From Pteria penguin (taxonomy: Eukaryota > Mollusca > Bivalvia > Pterioida > Pteriidae): 64,000 nucleotides of DNA. The stretch spans positions 2,535,001 to 2,599,000 of the forward strand of contig CM068585.1 of NCBI GenBank assembly GCA_035048485.1. Reading direction: 5' to 3'. The position numbers were made by a program, and so were the translations under genes. Below are positions 57,827 through 64,000 of the stretch, piece by piece; position 1 is the first letter of the stretch; every line of letters begins with the position of its first letter. The notes under the pieces are model-generated. The model searched no databases. It was not told the origin of the DNA and saw only the letters and a list, made by a program, of their open reading frames with translations.

Positions 57827-60800
57827 CTGGAACAGAAAACCAAATGTATTGTCAAGGACAGAGCTGGGTTATTCGAGTTTTGCTGCCCACATTGAAGACA
57901 CTAGTTAGCGGTTAAAAGTCTGCACCATACACAGATAGTGCCATATAGGTACTGAATTAAGTCGCCAACATTGGTGAGAAGTTGTACCCATTATATCCAT
58001 TACAAGATAAATCACTAACACAAATGTAATTTATTTTGTTTCTTACAAAGTCTCTGTAGATAACAGGATGTAAGTGTTCACTTGTCAAATAACACAATTG
58101 TTTTTTTTAACAGTAATTCACAAAATCAACATCAACTGGGTAACAACAAAGTAAACTTATCACCATGAACAGAGAAAAGTAAGTTGCCAACAGTGTCATT
58201 CTATTTGAAGCTTGAAATTTTGCACCTATTTCTTTAGTGGGAAATCAGAAGTTTGCTGTATACTAAATAAAATAAGAATTCAAATCGTGTAAACAATATT
58301 TACAAATGTATTCATTTGTTGAAACAAATTAAAAATCTGTTGGTATTGTGAAAATGTCCTCTGCTTTAAACATGGAAGAGAAATTACTGGAAGTTTGGTC
58401 AACTGCACTAGAAATTACTCTGAAAATAAAAGAATATAGATAAACTGAGAAGCTTTAGTGGTTCTGCATTAAGCATTTATCGCAGGCGCTTGCTTCACAC
58501 AAGATTAATCCCTCCGAGACGAAAATAGTGTGAACAAGCCTCTGCTGTATTTATCTAGGGTATAATAGTTACTCCAGCGCTCTAAATACTTAACCATTGC
58601 TATTTCTGATCTGACCTTTGGAGATATGACTGTGAGTATTAACCAGATTCACTGATATTTACTATTTATTGAGTGTAAATGAAAATACTTCTATGACTGT
58701 AAGTTAAAGTAGTTTAGTCTTCTACGTATAAATTAGATTCTGTCAACATGTATGTCAACTCTCAACTTATACCCCCACAAACTGATACCCCACAAACTTA
58801 CACAATTATTACTCATGAAACAGGGGTATGTCATAGCCGAGGCCCAAGATAATATCTCACGAGGTCAAGATCACTAAGAGATATCGACTCTAATTTTCAT
58901 TGGGCCCATAAGATCGGTATACTACTTTCCATTCAGTAGATACTTCACTCGATATGCATGTTGACACAATTACTTTATATGTTGTATTTAGTTTTGCACA
59001 ACATAATTTTTGTGAAGGAAGCAGAAATAAGATGTTCAATTACATATTAACATCCTCATGAATTAGAGAGACTCCCACTTTCCTCTCATAATTTAATACC
59101 TTTTTTACCTATGCAGTCATTATTTAGCCCATTATGGATGGTGTTTTAATTCTCCTAGAATTAGTACATGCTCAGGATATTGCATGCTCACAAGAAACAT
59201 ATGCTTGTAAACACTTATCCTAAATATCCAGAAAAAAACTGTCATCTTTACAAATTAAAGAATATGGTATCTTATCTTGACATGTGAGCATTGTTTAACA
59301 TTAATAGAAAGTAACTCTCATGCAAGATGCAAAGTCATATCAGTCTTGTTGGTAAGCTACAGTAGCTTTGTGAATACACAAAGCAGTATTATCTTGTTTT
59401 TATGTCAATAAAAGTAAGTAGATGCAAATACATAAAACAGTTTAAAAGACGAAGAGATGTCGGTGCCCAGCTTACCTCCTGGCGTTTTTGTTAGCTCTGG
59501 TAACTCTCCTCTCTGGTGGTGTGAGGTTCTGGAACATGGCACATAAGCCTTTTCCTTTGTCCTTTTCTCTTACTTTACTTTTGTCAGTTTGGTCTATATG
59601 ATCTTTACATGGAGGATGGAATAAATGGTTGTTTTCCTAGGATAATGTATAACCCAGTTTGTTATATAACTATAAATAGTTTTAAATATAAATAGTTTTC
59701 AGTTTGATGGATGTACTTATCAATATTACAAAATTTTAATAACAAACTTTGAAACATCACCTAACAAAGTTCATTTATAGTTTCACTGTCTGGAAACCTT
59801 TCTTGAAGATGTGTCCATGGCCTTTGAACCTTTAAATTAATGACACATAGTGTCATCTCATGGAGTTCATGTGCAAGATTCCATGACTGTGGAGAATTTA
59901 AACACTGAGTAACTGTCTAGAATAGATTTATCAGTATGCTGTTTCTCTAACCTTTTATCCCATATTGCTTTGTAACCTTGACCCTTTATTCCTTATCAGC
60001 TTTGAAACTTTGACCCTTGGTCCTTGACCTCATCATATGAGCGCACTTGCTTGATTTACAGAAAGTGTACATGGAAATTTGGTGTTCATTTAATATATAA
60101 CATCTTTACATCAAGCCTTTCGTAATTTTGCAGAAAGGCTTATTAATGATAACAAATTGCAACACACCTTTATAACTGTGATGTTTATTTGGGAAACATT
60201 CTCACTTGAGCAAGAGGAAAGACCAGAAAGCTGTAAAAAAGAAGGTTTTGTTTTCATGTAAATTAACCATTTAGATTAAATAAACAAAATTGAAAACTTC
60301 ATTTTTAAAAGAATTATAAAGTTTTTATGTTTAATAAGATAAGTTTTATATAGATTTGGCATGTCATATGTAATAGTCAGAAACATAAGCTCTAAAGAGC
60401 ATTTAAGACCAATATAAACATATCTGCATATCAGTTATAACAATAATGCATGAATTCCAGACAAAAATAAATTATCAAGTAAGATATGAATAATTGACTG
60501 TATTCTTACCATACTGATTCCCGAGAGAGCAGGTGATATGATGTTTTTGCCACTCATTATAGAACATCTGGGTGGGGATACCACAGTCCTTTTCATCATA
60601 GAGAGTGTTTTCTGTAATGTGGGATTAGTGGATGTTGGCCTGGTATCCATCCAATCTGTGCTTTCACTAGATAATGATTCAATGTCACTAATGTCAACAC
60701 TGCTGTGAACTGTTTCCTCAGACATTTTTGGGGAATTTTTCATTGATAAGTTCATATCAGACTCAGAGATCTCCCTTGTGCACCTGTAAGAAACTCTATT

Positions 60801-62065
60801 ATGTTTCGTCACATTTTGAAGAATCTGATGTTCATCTTTTTTGTTTACTTTTTCCTTTTGGAATGTCTTTGCATCCCCTGATGCATCTACCTTAAATGTT
60901 CTTTTGACATCTCCTTTATCTGCAATATTTGTCTCTGATTCCATAATTTTTGAATTCAAGCTTCCCTGATGTGCTTTATTTTGGTTTGAAATCTTTTCTT
61001 GATTCTCGAATGCACTGTAATTTAACGGACTATCTGATAAAGTTGTTTGCAGTGATAACTTTCCATTCTTCTTTTGCTTTTTAAGTGTTTGTTTGTCTTC
61101 TGTGAGAATTCCTCTCCTAGATTCAATGCTAGACCTCCGTTTGCGTGGGGCTTTGGATAAAAGTTCTGAATTTTGTGTTGACTCTTCAATTAGGGGTGTT
61201 TTATAGGCAGGATTTTCTATCCCTGAGACAGGTGTGGCATCTATCCCATGCTTAACAATGAAGTTCTCTTCAGGAGATTTACAAGAAATGTGTTGATTTC
61301 TGGGTGATTTTCTTCTTTGGCATTTATGTTTCCTTTTATCTGATTTTTTTTCCTTTTGTTTTGGTGAGGAACTTATTAACTGTTGCTCTGAGTTTTTCCG
61401 AGGGGAATTTCCAGGAGAAAAGCTCATCTTTTTTGATACTTTTGAAACACTCATTGGTTTTTTGTCATTCTTTTGTTCCATATCATTGGATTTGCTCTTG
61501 TTTACCCCAGACTTTATATTTTTCTCAAGCTTTTGTATGTTCAATGGCCTGTTTTGACTTTTGTCTTCCACATTCCGAAGTTTTGTATTTAATTCCAAAA
61601 CTGAGTTATCTGCCCCTCCATCATTTTCTAAAAGCATTTGATAATTTTCTATTTCATCAAAGTCTGCCTCTGTTCTAGATATTAGAATGGCTTCATCGTC
61701 AGAAGAGTCCAGGTAACTTTCTGTATTCACTGGTAGGTGTTTAAAGCTGTCTGTATTTAGTGATTGTGCTGCTCTTTCATCTTTACATTTCTCTTTTACA
61801 TATTTGTGGCAAAAACTGACTCTAGAATTTGTTTTCTTTTTCAAATAGCTTAGGAGAAAAAGAAAAGGAAACATAATCTAGTTAGTACATGTAGGACGAA
61901 TAAGCCAAGATTTATGTAGATGTATCTATAGATATTGACTTTATGATATAATGTCTCACCTGTCATGTTTCAGTATCCCTGAAGATTTATTCAACATAGT
62001 GTTGCTTAAAACAGGATCTCTCAAGATTTCATTTATGCATTTCTCAGGTTCAAGTATAGATTTTC
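57760..62065 (-). CDS. Unrecognised Ser/Lys-rich nuclear protein with SILK/RVSF-type PP1 docking motifs, 3' part
   Basis: Five exons with agreeing phases: 62065-61960, 61848-60510, 60230-60168, 59528-59476 and 57826-57760. They encode 541 residues to a TGA; upstream exons were not found. Starting from the first complete codon, GILK is at residues 29-32 and RVSF at about 44-47. The remainder is Ser-, Lys- and Asn-rich with acidic patches (SSDDEAIL, DFDEIENY), basic clusters (KSDKRKHKCQRRKSPRN, RKRRSSIESRR) and S-P sites (FSPGNSPRK, VVSPPR). GILK followed by RVSF is the pattern of protein phosphatase 1 regulators such as RIF1 and KNL1. I cannot assign it to either. It is likely a disordered, CDK-phosphorylated nuclear protein. 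The first two exons are firm; the last three are inferred from splice sites and phase. Confidence 0.6.
59476..59528 (-). CDS. Candidate 53-nt exon, copy 2
   Basis: Acceptor CCATGTTCCAG, then NLTPPERRVTRANKNAR plus two bases (phase 2), donor AG/GTAAGC. Its twin at 57484-57536 is identical. It lies at the upstream end of a 2-kb unit. Confidence 0.55.
59571..60167. other. Probable intron of the - strand gene
   Basis: AT-rich, no repeat or exon seen besides those listed. Confidence 0.4.
60168..60230 (-). CDS. Candidate small exon of the - strand gene
   Basis: The acceptor is TTCTTTTTTACAG and the donor AAG/GTGTGT. The exon reads LSGLSSCSSENVSQINITVI and K, 63 nt, phase 0 to 0, fitting both neighbours. 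It is supported by the strong acceptor and phase only. Confidence 0.45.
60510..61848 (-). CDS. Large exon of the - strand gene
   Basis: The acceptor is TTTCTCCTAAG. The first base completes Ser, then YLKKKTNSRVSFCHKYVKEK and 426 further codons follow, ending ISPALSGISM with donor GTAAGA. 1339 nt, 446 full codons without a stop. Composition is typical of disordered nuclear proteins. The ATG at 61874 lies in the intron, so it is not the start. Confidence 0.88.
61960..62065 (-). CDS. Exon of the - strand gene carrying GILK
   Basis: On the minus strand, acceptor TTTTTCTATGATAG, then two bases, then KSILEPEKCINEILRDPVLS and NTMLNKSSGILKHD plus AG (phase 2); the donor is GTGAGA. 106 nt. Joined to the next exon the text reads SSGILKHDSYLKKKTNSRVS, then F. 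Confidence 0.8.
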
Positions 62066-63617
62066 CTATCATAGAAAAATCAAAGTATTTAACACAATCA
62101 GTGAATTATGATCTTGTAATAAATAATTTTCTCATATTTCAGGTAAAAGTATATACGTTGCATCTACTCCTTTAATAGATAAGCCTTCTAAAAACAAGAT
62201 GTGAATATGGACACTGCATCCGCATTCTTTTTTTGTATCAAAGCAAAAAAAAAGGTTGGGGAAAAAAGTTTTCTGACGTTATATAGTGTGAATTAAAAGA
62301 ATTGCATGAAGTATCTTATTCATATTTTGAAAGTAATACATATTAGAAGCAGTTACAACAGAGTAAAAAGATAATACAAAATTGAAGAACACTTAAAAGC
62401 ACTACTCTACAGCAAAGGTACATTTGTATATACATGTATAAGGAAATAAGTTTCATGTGTATAATGTTTTGACATTAAGCTTATATGAAGCACTTCATTC
62501 AGTAAGTCTAATATAAATTTATAACAAGTACACATTATAGTCACATGTTTGCCTCACATTATTTTTTGTTTAACTCTAAATTGAAATGACTTGTAGTGCT
62601 TTATAATTTTTCATATTTTTTAAAAACATTCATGGTTATAATATTTGCTTTATCCAATATCTTGTTTGCTTGATTTTTACCTTACTTTATGTCAAGATTA
62701 TGAAACACTTAATTATGTAAATGTTATATCTACCTGACACTAATGAAAGCCTATACAAGAAACCCCATCAAAAGTTGGGAGGAATTCTTACATGCCACAT
62801 TAACTACATGACTTCATTTTTACTGTCTCTGGTAGGAATCCTACCCACAACCTCTTGGCCACGAACATGGCTCCTTACAAACAGAATTACATTGGCCGTC
62901 ATTACCTGATATTTTCACAAAATCATTATAGTCCTTAGTGACATCAGTTACTTTCGTATTTACATTAACGCTACACTTATTCCCTTTGTATTGTGTAGCT
63001 CATAAAAATTTCCCCGCAGAAGGTTTGACTTAAGTGTTTTATACCCTTTTTCCTGATGTTATATGACTATAACACTTTTTACACAGTGTTTGTTCACATT
63101 CATGTATATATATATATATATATAGTGCTGAATTATATTTGTTTCGTCTGTATGTAAGGGCATTCACGGCGGGTTTGGCTAGTCATACAGGTGACTCCGA
63201 CTCCTCCCAGGCACCTGATTTCATCTCAGAACTTCAGGAGTTCGTGAATGTCCACTGTGGTATATTGTTGTTAGTGCCATAGTCATGTTACACCAGTTAC
63301 TTACTTTCGTATTTTACATAAGGGTGCTGTAAAGTTCAAAGGAACATACGTCAGCTGTGAAAACAGTTAAAATAAAGAACAAACAGACAGAAAGACATTT
63401 TAGCAATAAAGTGATCCTGGCAAGTATTGTTATGTTTCACATGTAACATCAAAAATAAATACAAGAGTCTGAGATTTTCTGCTCCAAAACTCATGTTGTA
63501 TGTTGGAAATATGAAAATATAGGTTGAAGGACAGAGAATCTCAAACAAGCAATAAAGAGCATAAAACTCTCTTTGTTTAACATCTTAATAGTCCTCCGAA
63601 GGGAAGTGTCATAAAAC
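62066..63617. other. Probable upstream intron of the - strand gene
   Basis: AT-rich. An (AT)n run lies at 63106-63122. A possible eroded minus-strand SINE head lies near 62830-62870. Upstream exons must end in phase 1 but none was found. Confidence 0.4.
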
Positions 63618-63800
63618 AAAGAACAATTAACTCAGTATTCACAATATTTCGGGCTCCTGACCTTCTTTTGGTGAATTTTTCATACATCCTTTATGAAATA
63701 TGATGGATATTACATAGCTTAAGCCACCAATACCAATAAAATTCACTAGAAGAAGGTCAGGAGACCGAAATATTGTGAATACTGAGTTAATTGTTCTTTC
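63618..63800. repeat. Foldback (MITE-like) element with ~60-bp arms
   Basis: The left arm AAAGAACAATTAACTCAGTA...TTCACAATATTTCGGGCTCC...TGACCTTCTTTTGGTGAATTTT (63618-63679) is inverted against 63739-63799, with only about four mismatches and a ~60-base loop. It is young or maintained. No coding capacity is credible. Confidence 0.85.
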
Positions 63801-64000
63801 TTTCTCTTTGTTTAATTTCATCGATCTATGGAAATAAAAATCTGGAAGGCCATGATCGACCTCTGTCAGATGCCTACACAGACAGTCTAATGATAGAATG
63901 TAATAGCAGCATTGTATTATATTTCTACCATTCAACATATAGTTATCCTGCACAGGTTCTTTATTTAAAATAAGATAATTAATTCTTATCAATGAACTGA

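Larger units (their letters stand above)
57585..59570. repeat. 2-kb tandem duplication, copy 2
   Basis: Near-identical to copy 1; differences are scattered substitutions and indels of a few bases. The right end fades near 59550-59570. It carries exon copies at 59476-59528 and 57760-57826 and a poly(A) signal at 57597-57602, all on the minus strand. Confidence 0.95.

Noticed and set aside
61304..61678. 124-codon + strand ORF
   Set aside because: Reverse-strand shadow of the large exon at 60510-61848, caused by its Lys/Glu-rich codons.

Overview
This window is animal nuclear DNA: AT-rich, with intron-split genes, GT-AG junctions, tRNA-derived SINEs, a mariner transposon, a non-LTR retrotransposon remnant and foldback (MITE-like) elements. 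The SINE tails and the CTGTCTGTCTGTCC / ACCTTGACCTTG repeats resemble those common in mollusc genomes. A bivalve or related mollusc is my best guess, by inference only.

Three genes can be supported. (1) The 3' two-thirds of ACSF2, a mitochondrial medium-chain acyl-CoA ligase, lies on the + strand from 2640 to 32479 in 12 exons whose phases all agree (461 residues); its N-terminal exons lie left of the window. (2) A complete or nearly complete ZMAT2 (yeast Snu23), a U1-type zinc-finger protein of the spliceosomal tri-snRNP, lies on the + strand from about 44512 to 53066. Five exons are firm and the tiny start exon is a candidate. (3) The 3' part of an unrecognised nuclear, Ser/Lys-rich protein lies on the - strand from 62065 down to 57760. 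It carries a GILK...RVSF pair that looks like a protein phosphatase 1 docking module.

Layout: 1-1965 29-bp array; 2.0-4.3 kb foldbacks and SINEs; 4.5-7.1 kb 88-bp and 41-bp arrays; 7.8-9.2 kb mariner with a SINE inside; 9.9-12.3 kb 115-bp and 50-bp arrays; 13.8-19.7 kb 46-bp array; 21.1-23.8 kb 39-bp array; 24.0-25.2 kb 21-bp array; 26.5-29.3 kb 42-, 40- and 36-bp arrays; 30.2-31.2 kb 59-bp array; 32.5-36 kb ACSF2 3' UTR and flank; 37.1-38.5 kb dead reverse transcriptase; 39-44 kb small repeats; 44.5-53.6 kb ZMAT2 with three intronic arrays; 54.3-55.4 kb 40-bp array; 55.6-59.6 kb two tandem copies of a 2-kb segment; 60-62 kb the - strand gene; 63.6-63.8 kb foldback. By rough tally more than a third of the window is tandem repeat.

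The most striking pattern is that many intronic arrays are built from exon-intron junctions. After or before at least six exons in two unrelated genes, the repeat unit is a copy of the exon edge plus its splice site, multiplied from 2 to more than 30 times. The introns are thus full of decoy splice sites matching the real neighbouring one. A second notable feature is the 2-kb tandem duplication that appears to copy the last two exons and poly(A) signal of the - strand gene, giving it two alternative 3' ends.
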